From assembly GCF_009497895.1 (NCBI RefSeq), contig NZ_CP033116.1:1922001-1986000 (forward strand): DNA of 64,000 nucleotides. The letters are read 5' to 3'. The notes under the pieces are model-generated. The model had not been told where the DNA came from, made no database searches, and was given only the letters and a program-made list of their open reading frames with translations. Shown here in pieces: positions 8,452 to 16,774 of the stretch. Source of the DNA: Halopseudomonas pelagia. Its GTDB lineage: Bacteria > Pseudomonadota > Gammaproteobacteria > Pseudomonadales > Pseudomonadaceae. Within the stretch, counting starts at the first letter, position 1. Each line of letters begins with the position of its first letter. The translations under genes and the position numbers were made by a program.

Positions 8452-9913
8452 ATGCATAAAGCATTCGGCGCAGGTCTGCTCGCTGCCACCCTGGCTTTGG
8501 TTGGCTGCAACAATGACGACAACAGTGACAGCAAGGAGGACGATCTTCGCGCGGAAGTGCCGCGTATCGAAGCCGCTGCCGGCGGTGCGGGGGAGGCGGC
8601 CCTGGCCGCAGACCTGCAGTTTGCGATGGACAGTGTCGGCTACAGTGAAAAGGAATTCATCCTTTCTGGGACTGCTGTTTCTTACCTGCCAAAGGGCGGG
8701 CAGTCGCTCGGTACGGATGGGCAGTGGGACGTCGAAGAGAATGACAGCGCCGCTTACGTCACGCGGGCGGTTGTCTACCAGCCACTGGATGCCGAAGCGT
8801 TCAATGGCACTGTTATCATCGAATGGATGAACGTCACCAGCGGGAGCGATTCCAGCCCGGTCTGGACCTATACGCACAACGAATTGATTCGCGAAGGTTA
8901 TGCACTGATCAGCCTGTCCGCGCAGGCAGCCGGGGGTGGCCAGTACCAAAGCCATGGATTCCGAGCGATATGCCAGTCTGCTGCACCCCGGGGATAACTA
9001 TTCCTACGACATCTTCTCGCAAGCTGGGCAGGCTGTGCGGGATCACGCTGATGTTCTGCTAAATGGGCTGCGACCCAAGCGGGTGCTGGCGGCAGGGGAG
9101 TCGCAATCAGCCTACCGGCTGGTCTCCTATGCCAACGCTGTCCACCCGTTGGTGACTGTCTATGATGGCTACCTGCTGCAAAGCCGCCTGGCCAATGCCG
9201 CGCCGCTGGCCACAGCCGATGACGTCTCCGGTTCGACGGAAATTCGCTTAGACCTGGGCGTACCGGTCCTGATGTTCCAGACTGAAACTGATGTCAACGA
9301 GGCGACGCGCCAGGCCGATACCTCAACCTACCGGCTCTGGGAAGTCGCCGGAACGGCGCACTTTGACGTGTACGGTGGCGGCATTGGATTGATCGACATG
9401 GGCGATGGAGAGGGCGCTTTACTTGCGCTAGAGGCACTATTGGATCCGCCGAGCACGGTGTTCGGCTTCATCAACTGCGACAAACCAATCAATGCCGGTC
9501 CGATGAGTTTCGTGCTCAGCGCTGCGGTGCATGCACTCAATGAATGGATCACAACCGGTACGCCACCGGCCTCGGCAGAGACCTTACAAACTATCGACTT
9601 CACGCCCTACAGCCCTGGCTATGCGCGCGATGCACAGGGCAATGCCCTCGGTGGCATCCGCACGCCTTTTGTTGATGTGCCGCTAGCGATGTTGAGCGGC
9701 ACAGACAACAGCGGCGGCGAGGGCTTTTGCCGGCTATTCGGAACTACCGAGCCGCTCAGCGCGGATGAGCTGGACACCTTGTATCCGACGCAGCAGGCCT
9801 TCGTCACGGCGTGGACGGCGGCTACCGAGGCGGCGGTGGAAAGGGGCTATATTCGTCCCGTGGATGGGCAAGCGCTTATGGATGCCGCGGGCCGAGTGCA
9901 GGTGTTACCTTGA
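8452..9913 (+). pseudogene. alpha/beta-hydrolase-domain lipoprotein, frameshifted
   Basis: The gene starts with a lipoprotein signal peptide (ATG at 8452, AGGAG 5 bases upstream; lipobox L-V-G-C) followed by an acidic linker. The first frame runs to 8997, but homology of the 'alpha/beta hydrolase domain' family continues in another frame from about 8936 ('DSERYASLLHPGDNYSYDIF') to 9913. The two frames join at a run of five G at 8932-8936: removing one G restores a continuous product of about 486 residues. So either the gene carries a single-base insertion or the read has a homopolymer error. The intact family is a secreted esterase/hydrolase-like protein of uncertain activity. It probably belongs to the upstream GMC/ALDH operon. 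Confidence 0.8.
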
Positions 9914-9922
9914 GTTAAATTG

Positions 9923-9943
9923 AACATAAATCGCATTTATGTT
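9923..9943 (+). terminator. AT-rich hairpin followed by T run
   Basis: AACATAAAT (9923-9931), CGC loop, ATTTATGTT (9935-9943) form a perfect 9-bp stem, then T's follow. It sits 10 bases after the hydrolase gene and could end that transcript. Its centre AAATCGCATTT resembles the palindrome at 24712-24724, so an operator role is an alternative. The remaining 206 bases up to the ferredoxin gene are AT-rich and hold no other gene that I can support. Confidence 0.45.
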
Positions 9944-10149
9944 TTTATAAAAAATTCTCTTATAAATCAGTACGAAACATGATTTAGCTTTTGATTTTAA
10001 ACGAATTATTTAGTTATTCTGCTCAAGCGAAACGTTGGCATCACAACGTAAATTGGAAAATTGCGACGTTTAGCCAACTAAAAATTTACAAAAATGAATT
10101 TATTGTTCATTATCGTCTTGTGGCTGAGCCTGACAAAGAGGATAAGAGT

Positions 10150-10371
10150 ATGAGTTCAGATAACATCATTTATCGTGCCGTAGCCGACCGCAGCCGCTGC
10201 TGTGGTTATGGCTTATGCGCTTCAATCTGTCCAGAGGTTTACAAGCTCGACGCTGAAGGCCTGGTTTACTTTGACGATGACAAGGTAACTCCAGAGCTGG
10301 AAGAGACCGCGCGCGAAGGGGCTGAAGCTTGCCCTGCCGAGGCCATCTGGCTGGAAAAAATCGAAGCTTGA
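10150..10371 (+). CDS. ditA3: 3Fe-4S/4Fe-4S ferredoxin of the ring-hydroxylating dioxygenase
   Basis: A 73-residue ferredoxin with a single cluster: C17-x2-Y20-x2-C23-x3-C27-P and a distal C61-P. A tyrosine occupies the position of the usual second cysteine, as in 3Fe-4S or non-standard 4Fe-4S ferredoxins. Most Rieske oxygenases use 2Fe-2S ferredoxins; the diterpenoid dioxygenase DitA is known for a ferredoxin of this unusual kind, encoded away from its alpha and beta subunits. Here the gene also lies about 9 kb from the Rieske genes and opens the run ending in the IclR gene. The ATG at 10150 has AGAGG upstream; the frame is open further upstream to 9991, but that part is low-complexity and lacks a ribosome site. 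No reductase gene is visible. Confidence 0.85.
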   Translation: MSSDNIIYRAVADRSRCCGYGLCASICPEVYKLDAEGLVYFDDDKVTPELEETAREGAEACPAEAIWLEKIEA

Positions 10372-10421
10372 GCGTCGTATTTGCCAGCAGATAATCAAAC
10401 AGATGGTCGAGGTAGATTGTT

Positions 10422-11180
10422 ATGGGACGTTTGGAAGGCAAAGTTGCGCTCATCACCGGTACCGGTGGCGGGCAGGGTAGGGTTGCAGCGCTGCGTTTTG
10501 CTCGTGAGGGCGCGACTGTAGTCGGTTGCGATACCAATGAAGACGAAAACAAGATTACCGCGGATCTGATGGCGCAGGAGGGGTATATCCTTCATGGCTA
10601 TGCCCCGGTCGATCTGGGTGACCATGAACAGGCGAAAGCCTGGGTCGAGTCTGCCGTAGCCGAGCATGGTCGGATTGATGTTCTTTATAACAATGCATCT
10701 GCCGCACGCTTTGCGCCGGTACAGGATATGACCATCGAAGACTGGCACTTCACTATTCGCAACGAAGTGGACCTGATCTTCTACACCACCAAATACGCTT
10801 GGAATCATCTGGCTGAACGCAAGGGGGTGATTCTGAATGTGTCGTCCACCGCTGCCTGGGGTGGCTCCAAAGTAGCCGGTATCTCGGCGCATTCGGCTGC
10901 CAAGGGGGCCGTGGTTTCCTTTACCCGCCAACTCGCCGTCGAAGGTGCGTCTGCGGGCATTCGTGCGATCAGCATCAGTCCTGGTTTTGTCGCCACGCCG
11001 GGTACCGCCGCGTTCATGGAAAACCCGGTAGCGCGCGCCGCGCTGCTAGACGGCGTGCTGATGGACAGGCCCGGACAGCCCGAAGAGGTTGTCTCGCTGG
11101 CCGTTTACCTGGCATCCGATGAGGCGTCCTTCATCACCGGATCGGATATCGTCATTGATGGTGGATTGCTGGCTATATAA
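10422..11180 (+). CDS. SDR-family oxidoreductase with His in place of catalytic Tyr
   Basis: A 252-residue classical short-chain dehydrogenase/reductase. The cofactor motif 'TGTGGGQG' (13-20) and 'NNAS' (90-93) are present, as is the catalytic serine near 141-142 and K161. The expected tyrosine of Y-x3-K is H157 (H-S-A-A-K, codon CAT at 10890-10892). By position in the cluster it could be a dihydrodiol or hydroxy-steroid-like dehydrogenase acting between the dioxygenase and the ring-cleavage enzyme; loss of tyrosine makes that activity uncertain. It lies 50 bases after the ferredoxin and 37 before the extradiol dioxygenase in one operon. Confidence 0.85.
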   Translation: MGRLEGKVALITGTGGGQGRVAALRFAREGATVVGCDTNEDENKITADLMAQEGYILHGYAPVDLGDHEQAKAWVESAVAEHGRIDVLYNNASAARFAPVQDMTIEDWHFTIRNEVDLIFYTTKYAWNHLAERKGVILNVSSTAAWGGSKVAGISAHSAAKGAVVSFTRQLAVEGASAGIRAISISPGFVATPGTAAFMENPVARAALLDGVLMDRPGQPEEVVSLAVYLASDEASFITGSDIVIDGGLLAI

Positions 11181-11217
11181 GCCATCCGCCGGCGTCTGAT
11201 AGAACGAGGAGAAGCAG

Positions 11218-12159
11218 ATGGATATTATTGGACTGGGTTACATGGGCTTTGAAGCCACTGACCTCGAAGCCTGGCGCGATTATGGCCCGTCGGTAATGGG
11301 TTTTGCGATAGGCAAGAATCCGGAAAGCGATCCGGATTCGCTGTACTTCCGTATCGATGATCGCCGCCACCGTTTTGCTTTCCACCCTGGCAAGGTTGAT
11401 CGGCTGGCCTACCTCGGTTGGGAAGCCAAAGGACGGATGCAATTCAAGGCAGCCTGCCAGACGTTTACCGATGCTGGCGTGGAGTTTACCGTTGGAGACG
11501 CAGATCTGTGCGAGAAGCGCGGCGTCAAGGAACTGATCCGCTTCTTTGACCCGGTCGGTTTTCGGCATGAGCTGTTCTATGGGCAAAAATGGCTTCCCGA
11601 CTCCTTTGTGCCTGGGCGCCGCCATGGCGGCTACCTGGCTGACAAAAGAGGTCTTGGCCATGTCGTGCTGATGACGCCCGAGTTTCCGCCGGAACTGGAG
11701 CATTTCCTTATCAATATCATGGGCTTTCACTGGTACGGTTCGGGCGCGGGCAAGGGCAAGACCGGCTTTTTCCGCTCCAAGCTGAATACCTCCACCAGTC
11801 ATGATATTGCCTACGGACACGCTCCGGGCCGTATGGGGATTCAACACGTCGGCATGTTCGTCGGCAGCCTGCGCGATGTGGGCGAGACCTACGATATCGT
11901 CAAGAAGCGCGAACTGCAGATGATGATGACACTGGGGCAGCATTCCCAGGACCCGCATGTTTCGTTCTACCACTTCAATCCGTCAGGCTTCGCCTTTGAG
12001 TGCATCGCTGAAAGTGAACCATGGCATGACGATGGGTTCGAGCTGAATCCGGAGAAGATGAGCGTGTGGGGCCACGAATTGGTTGGCCCAATTTTGGGGC
12101 CTAGCGTCAAAACCCCGGAAGAGGTTGGCGATCCGGAATTTACCGCCAAGAAAGCCTAG
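11218..12159 (+). CDS. ditC: extradiol (meta-cleavage) dioxygenase, type I
   Basis: A 313-residue vicinal-oxygen-chelate dioxygenase of the BphC/HsaC length class, which opens a catecholic ring next to the two hydroxyls. Two repeat domains are visible; the C-terminal one has the Fe(II) ligands H148, H210 and E261. H195, H242 and Y251 match the second-shell catalytic residues of biphenyldiol dioxygenases. GAGGAG lies before the ATG. In the diterpenoid pathway DitC cleaves the diol made from 7-oxodehydroabietate. The ferredoxin and SDR precede it and a FAH-family hydrolase starts 2 bases after its stop, as expected for ring cleavage followed by C-C bond processing. The bulky substrate is inferred from context. 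Confidence 0.88.
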   Translation: MDIIGLGYMGFEATDLEAWRDYGPSVMGFAIGKNPESDPDSLYFRIDDRRHRFAFHPGKVDRLAYLGWEAKGRMQFKAACQTFTDAGVEFTVGDADLCEKRGVKELIRFFDPVGFRHELFYGQKWLPDSFVPGRRHGGYLADKRGLGHVVLMTPEFPPELEHFLINIMGFHWYGSGAGKGKTGFFRSKLNTSTSHDIAYGHAPGRMGIQHVGMFVGSLRDVGETYDIVKKRELQMMMTLGQHSQDPHVSFYHFNPSGFAFECIAESEPWHDDGFELNPEKMSVWGHELVGPILGPSVKTPEEVGDPEFTAKKA

Positions 12160-12161
12160 AA

Positions 12162-13046
12162 ATGCGTCTGGCACGAGTAGAAGATGCGGCGGGAGCGCGT
12201 TTCTGGCTTCTTCTGCATCCGGATTCCAGCAGCGGCCAGCGCATCAATGCCCCGTTTTCGCAGTGGGCCGGCGAGATCAACACTGGAAATATGTCGGCGC
12301 TCGACCTTTCGACCACAACCCTCGAGTCGGATACGTTTCGCCTTTTAGCGCCCGTTGAGCCCGGCGCTCGTATATTTGGAGTCGGGCTCAATTATTTATC
12401 GCACCTGACTCGCCTGGGCAGTACCGCGCCTCCTCATCCACTCGCCTATATCAAACCCGATTCTGCCATCGTTGATCCCTACGGCCTGATTTTTTACCCT
12501 GCGATGACGGGCGAGCTGGATTATGAAATCGAGCTGGTAGCGGTGATCGGCAAGCCACTCGGCGACGCCGTTGCGGCTTCGTCCTGCGTGATGGGTTACA
12601 CCGTCGGCAACGATATCAGTGCGCGGGATGCGGGCCGCGCGTTGGGGCGGCTAGATCTGTTTACCCAGAAAGGCATGGATTGCACGACACCGGTCGGTCC
12701 GTGGATCACCACATTGGATCAATTGGGCGGTGGCGGACAACCGCAGTTGGATATGCGCATGACCATCAACGGCGAAGTTCGTCAGCAGGACAACACTCGG
12801 GAAATGATTTTCGCAGTTGATGAGCTGCTGAACTATCTGGATGCGCGTATCACGTTGCGCCCAGGGGATCTGGTTTTTACCGGATCAACCCACGGGGTTG
12901 GACTCGAGGACGGACGTTTTCTCCAGTCAGGAGACATTCTGGAAGCACATATTGAGGGCATCGGCATGCTGCGCAATGAAGTTGGTCCGCAGCGCATTCT
13001 TGCTCAGGTCAGGCAAGCGGGACGGCTAGGTTATCCCACTGTCTGA
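12162..13046 (+). CDS. fumarylacetoacetate hydrolase (FAH) family protein, copy 1
   Basis: A 294-residue protein with a short N-terminal domain and the FAH catalytic fold. The metal site is visible as 'ELDYEIELVAVIG' (E-x-E) and the following 'GNDISARD'. The family includes C-C hydrolases, hydratases and decarboxylases acting on ring-cleavage products. It starts 2 bases after the extradiol dioxygenase, so acting on the meta-cleavage product is a reasonable inference. It is a close paralogue of the gene at 27019: both begin M-R-L-A-R, share 'GYTVGND', and carry a related 'DLF...VGPWI' stretch. Confidence 0.88.
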   Translation: MRLARVEDAAGARFWLLLHPDSSSGQRINAPFSQWAGEINTGNMSALDLSTTTLESDTFRLLAPVEPGARIFGVGLNYLSHLTRLGSTAPPHPLAYIKPDSAIVDPYGLIFYPAMTGELDYEIELVAVIGKPLGDAVAASSCVMGYTVGNDISARDAGRALGRLDLFTQKGMDCTTPVGPWITTLDQLGGGGQPQLDMRMTINGEVRQQDNTREMIFAVDELLNYLDARITLRPGDLVFTGSTHGVGLEDGRFLQSGDILEAHIEGIGMLRNEVGPQRILAQVRQAGRLGYPTV

Positions 13047-13079
13047 CTCATCAACTCAGTCCCCCGGCGAGAGGCAACC

Positions 13080-14669
13080 ATGAATCAAGGGGCCACCTGG
13101 TATCCGTTGAAGCACCGTCAGTTTCGCCTATTTTGGAGCGCGGGTGCAGTCATCAATATTGCCATCTGGATGCAGACAGTAGGCGCTGCCTGGATCATGG
13201 CTGGGCTTACCGATTCAGCTTGGATGGTGTCGCTGGTGCAAACCGCCATGACTCTGCCTGTGTTTTTATTCGGTTTGCCTGGAGGAGTAATTGCGGACTT
13301 GGTGAATCGCAAATACTGGCTGCTGTTCACTCAGTCGGTGATGCTGACGGCTGCAAGTATACTTTTTGTATTGGCCGCTACCGGGAGCCTGAGCACCTGG
13401 ATGCTGTTGTCGCTGACTTTTTTATTGGGCACCGGAAGTGCGCTGAGTATGTCAGCGTGGATGGCCGTTACTCTGACACTGATCCCGCGAGAAATTGTGC
13501 CCGCCGCAGTGGCACTCAATGCTATTTCAACCAATGTTGCGCGTGCACTGGGTCCCGCCATCGGCGGCCTGCTTATTGCTGTGGCGGGCCAGGCTTCGAT
13601 GTTTCTTTTGATCGCCTGTTGTTTTATGGGGGTGATTCTATTTCTGTTCGGTTGGCGGCCTGTCCGAGTCAGTAATGTGCTGCCCCCGGAGACTTTCCTC
13701 GGAGGAATGCGCAGTGGTTTGCGCTACATTCGGCACTCGGTATCTTTGGTCAGCTCGCTGAAACAAGTTTTTATTTTTACCAGCTGCGCCAGTGCCCTGT
13801 GGGCGCTATTGCCACTTATAGCCAAGGATCAGCTGCAGATGGAAGCGGATGGATATGGCCTGTTGATGGCCGCGCTGGGTGCAGGCGCGGTCATTGCGGC
13901 GCTCAATCTCACGCGTTTATATCGTCTTGTCGCGCTGCGCCAGCTGGTGGTTGTAGGGGCAGTTGCTTTTGCTATCGTTACCGCGGCGGTTTCGCTGACC
14001 GATGTGGTCTGGGTCGTCTGGCTGCTTCTGGTCATAGCCGGGATTGCCTGGATGGCAGTCAATGCCACGGTTGCTACCATTGTGCAGACCTGCGCGGCGG
14101 ACTGGGTCAGGGCCCGGGTCGCTTCGGTATATTTGCTCATGTATATGGGCGCGATGGCGGTCGGGGGCGCGGTGTGGGGGCTGATTGCAGACTACCTGGG
14201 AACGACCAACAGCCTGCTGTTGGCTGCGGTGAGTATAGTCCTGGGGCTTTGGTTGACCCGCGATGGAGTATTTGTGCTTGGTAGCGAAGCTGATTACCGC
14301 ACGGTATCGCAGACGGACGAACTGGTGGTAGCTGCCGAGATCAATCACTCTGACGGTCCAGTGTCCGTCGAGATCAGTTATTGGGCACTTGATGAGTTTC
14401 AGCAGGACTTCATAAAATGTGCTTATGCGGTGGGACAATCCCGGCGTCGTAATGGGGCGCGCAACTGGCGACTCTATCGTGACCTGGCTGACCCAAACCG
14501 TTTTGTAGAGCGCTTTATAGTAGAGTCATGGTTGGGCTATTTGCGGCAAAGAGACAGAGTTACCCAAGCCGATCAGAATACGGAAAGTCAGTTGCAGCGC
14601 TACGTCATCAGTACAGATGTGGCCACCAAGCGCTATATCCATCAGCCGAATGCCATGGACGGATGGTGA
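13080..14669 (+). CDS. MFS transporter (MFS_3/EntS-like) with fused C-terminal domain
   Basis: A 529-residue inner-membrane protein. The first about 405 residues form the MFS fold of the MFS_3 branch (start 'YPLKHRQFRLFWSAGAV', ten or more membrane segments). The last about 120 residues are soluble and resemble the small alpha+beta barrel fused to this subfamily ('RDLADPNRFVERFIVESW'). The branch is best known for efflux. The diterpenoid cluster carries a permease gene (ditE) near ditR and this gene occupies that position, so it may export or import the substrate or a toxic intermediate. GAGAGG precedes the ATG. It lies between the FAH gene and the IclR gene. Confidence 0.88.
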   Translation: MNQGATWYPLKHRQFRLFWSAGAVINIAIWMQTVGAAWIMAGLTDSAWMVSLVQTAMTLPVFLFGLPGGVIADLVNRKYWLLFTQSVMLTAASILFVLAATGSLSTWMLLSLTFLLGTGSALSMSAWMAVTLTLIPREIVPAAVALNAISTNVARALGPAIGGLLIAVAGQASMFLLIACCFMGVILFLFGWRPVRVSNVLPPETFLGGMRSGLRYIRHSVSLVSSLKQVFIFTSCASALWALLPLIAKDQLQMEADGYGLLMAALGAGAVIAALNLTRLYRLVALRQLVVVGAVAFAIVTAAVSLTDVVWVVWLLLVIAGIAWMAVNATVATIVQTCAADWVRARVASVYLLMYMGAMAVGGAVWGLIADYLGTTNSLLLAAVSIVLGLWLTRDGVFVLGSEADYRTVSQTDELVVAAEINHSDGPVSVEISYWALDEFQQDFIKCAYAVGQSRRRNGARNWRLYRDLADPNRFVERFIVESWLGYLRQRDRVTQADQNTESQLQRYVISTDVATKRYIHQPNAMDGW

Positions 14670-14691
14670 TAAAAATTGATTTAAAAATACA

Positions 14692-14707
14692 ATTCTTGAT
14701 ATAGAAT
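14692..14707. promoter_or_regulatory. palindromic operator candidate TTCT-N6-AGAA (copy 2), ditR promoter
   Basis: ATTCT (14692-14696), TGATAT, AGAAT (14703-14707) is a perfect inverted repeat 72 bases before the IclR start. It nearly repeats the site at 1741-1754. Autoregulation by the IclR protein is the simplest reading. Confidence 0.5.
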
Positions 14708-14779
14708 CATTGGCAGGCCATTATTAGCGCCTCATATTTGGGATCAGTTGATCCCTGCGTCTAAGGGGGAGATGTAAAA

Positions 14780-15574
14780 ATGGATGCTGAAGTCAATATC
14801 AGTGATAGAAGCGCTGCCAAGTCATCGTCCTTGGTCACAGTAAAGCCGGTCGTGAATGCCGTGCGTATTCTTCGTTTTCTCAGTCAGGCTGCAGCGCCAG
14901 AGCGTTCAGTAGATATCGCCAGAAAGCTGGATATAAACCCTAGCACTTGTTTCAATATTCTTAGAACGCTGGTGGCCGAAGATATGGTCGATTTCAGCCC
15001 CATGTCAAAGCGTTATTCCGCCGGTTTGGGGCTCGCCCGCTTAGTTGAGCAATTCGTCACCCAAGGGCAAAAGGTGCAGTTGGCCAAGCCCTTGCTGGAG
15101 AAATTTGCTGCTCGCTCAAAGGTGACCGTCACCTTGTGGCGGCGCATAGGTAACGACCGGATTGTTATCGTCAGCTCTGCTGCGTGTCCTACCGATGTGC
15201 GGATCGACATGAGCGAAGGTCAGCGGTTGCCAATTCTAATGGGCGCCAGTGGGCGTTTATTTGCCTCGCAACTCGATCTGGACCAGCCGCAGCCCAAGGC
15301 TATCTTCGACAATATTCGCTGGAGTGGGGCGCTGTCCTACGAAGAATATTGTGAGCAGGTACGGGATGCGGCCAAGCTCGGCTGGTCCATCGACGATGGC
15401 CACTTTTCAATCGGCATCCTGGCAGTGGCGGCACCGGTTTATTCTCCCTCCGAGACCATCGACTTCACCGTGTCGGCCGTGATGTTTCGTGGTCAGCGCG
15501 ATGAAGCCGGAATTGCAGAGTTGGGGCAGTCACTGCGTAATCTGGGCAAGGAGTTGGGAAGCGTGCTGTTCTGA
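14780..15574 (+). CDS. ditR: IclR-family transcriptional regulator
   Basis: A 264-residue regulator with an N-terminal winged helix-turn-helix ('VVNAVRILRFLSQ', then 'RSVDIARKLDINPSTCFNIL') and a C-terminal effector domain. IclR proteins sense small carboxylates and often activate catabolic operons. GGGGGAG lies before the ATG. The gene ends 3 bases before the stop of the convergent thiolase-like gene. In the diterpenoid cluster the IclR protein DitR is the regulator found with ditA3/ditC, as here. The palindrome at 14692-14707 in its own promoter suggests autoregulation. Confidence 0.85.
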   Translation: MDAEVNISDRSAAKSSSLVTVKPVVNAVRILRFLSQAAAPERSVDIARKLDINPSTCFNILRTLVAEDMVDFSPMSKRYSAGLGLARLVEQFVTQGQKVQLAKPLLEKFAARSKVTVTLWRRIGNDRIVIVSSAACPTDVRIDMSEGQRLPILMGASGRLFASQLDLDQPQPKAIFDNIRWSGALSYEEYCEQVRDAAKLGWSIDDGHFSIGILAVAAPVYSPSETIDFTVSAVMFRGQRDEAGIAELGQSLRNLGKELGSVLF

Positions 15575-15577
15575 TTA

Positions 15578-16774
15578 TCAGTCGCGCACCAACAACAGGC
15601 TGCCGCCCAGCGGTCCGCCCCCGGCGGCCGTGACCGCTACCTGGTGATCAGCAATCTGGCGCTTGTCGGCGCGACCCCATAGTTGCAAACAGGCTTCGTG
15701 CACATAGCCCAGGCCGTGGGTGCGCCCTCCGGAGAGCTGGCCGCCATTGGTATTCAACGGCAGCTCACCGTCTAGCGCGATACGCTGCCCGCCCTCAACA
15801 AAACGCCCGCTCTCCCCTACCGGACACAGTCCCAGAGCCTCTAGCCAGATCATGGTCAGTATTGAGAAGCCATCGTAGAGCTGCGCGGAGCCGACATCTT
15901 TGGGTTTCAAATCGGTACGTGCCCACATCATGCGCCCGACATCGAACGCCGCGCCCTGGGTCAGCGAAATCTGATCCCAGGACCATGGCTGGTTAAGCGC
16001 TGCACCCATGGCTTCGATCCGGATCGGCGGGTTGCGCCCGTCTTTGGCGGCATCACGGCGCGACAGGATGATGGCGGTCGATGCATCACAATGCACATCG
16101 CAATCGAACATACGCAATGGCGTGGATATCATCCTCGACTGCATGTAATCGTCCATGCTCATCGGTGTACGATAAACCGCCTTGGGGTTGAGCTCGGCGT
16201 TGCGCCGGCAGGTCAGAGCGATTTGTGCGAGCTGTTCCGAGGTGGTGCCATAGTCATGAAAATGCCGCTGCGCATACATGGCCATCAGATTTGCCGCCGA
16301 GAGCACATTGAACGGGGTGTACCACTGCCAGGCAAAACTGCTATCCCGTCCCTGAGTTTTATTCGTCAGGGCTGAAGCTTGCTTGTTGTGTTGCCGGGTA
16401 GAGGACTCGGTAATGGTGCGAAATACCAGCACATTTCGGCACATGCCGCTGGCAATGGCCATGACCCCATTGATGATGCCGGCTAGGGGGCCGGGCCCCT
16501 CATAGCCGCCGCCAAACCAGTTTACGTTCAAGCCAAGTGCATTTTTAAGCGCGTTCGGCCCGACCGGAGAAAAGCTGTCACCGTTATTGTTGTCACCCGG
16601 CCAGCACGCTACCCCATCGATCTCGTCCCGGGTCAGTCCCGCATCGGCAATGGCCTCAAGACAGGCGTCTGCGGTCAGCCGCATGGCTGACAACTGCGAA
16701 GGGCGGCCAACCTCGGATTGACCAATACCGGTAATAGCGACATCTTTTTCGTACAGACGGTCAAACATGCTCAA
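15578..16774 (-). CDS. ditF: thiolase-like protein, Ltp2-type (sterol carrier-like) aldolase
   Basis: A 398-residue thiolase-fold protein of the SCP-x/lipid-transfer branch. The usual nucleophilic cysteine region reads 'GGYEGPGP' (88-95) with no cysteine, and the C-terminal 'NTNGGQLSGGRTHGLGYVHE' is the conserved form of this branch. Non-thiolytic members (Ltp2) work as retro-aldolases on beta-hydroxyacyl-CoA side chains and need a DUF35 partner. Exactly such a partner is encoded directly upstream with a 4-base overlap. In the dit cluster DitF is described as a sterol carrier-like thiolase. I therefore infer a C-C cleaving aldolase in ring or side-chain breakdown. It is transcribed against ditR. 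Confidence 0.82.
   Translation of the reverse strand: MSMFDRLYEKDVAITGIGQSEVGRPSQLSAMRLTADACLEAIADAGLTRDEIDGVACWPGDNNNGDSFSPVGPNALKNALGLNVNWFGGGYEGPGPLAGIINGVMAIASGMCRNVLVFRTITESSTRQHNKQASALTNKTQGRDSSFAWQWYTPFNVLSAANLMAMYAQRHFHDYGTTSEQLAQIALTCRRNAELNPKAVYRTPMSMDDYMQSRMISTPLRMFDCDVHCDASTAIILSRRDAAKDGRNPPIRIEAMGAALNQPWSWDQISLTQGAAFDVGRMMWARTDLKPKDVGSAQLYDGFSILTMIWLEALGLCPVGESGRFVEGGQRIALDGELPLNTNGGQLSGGRTHGLGYVHEACLQLWGRADKRQIADHQVAVTAAGGGPLGGSLLLVRD

Noticed and set aside
8936..9913. The second hydrolase frame as an independent gene
   Set aside because: It lacks a ribosome site and an N-terminal domain, and its homology continues directly from the first frame across a G5 run.
9991..10149. N-terminal extension of the ferredoxin
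   Set aside because: AT-rich, no start signal, and ferredoxins of this family are about 65-75 residues.
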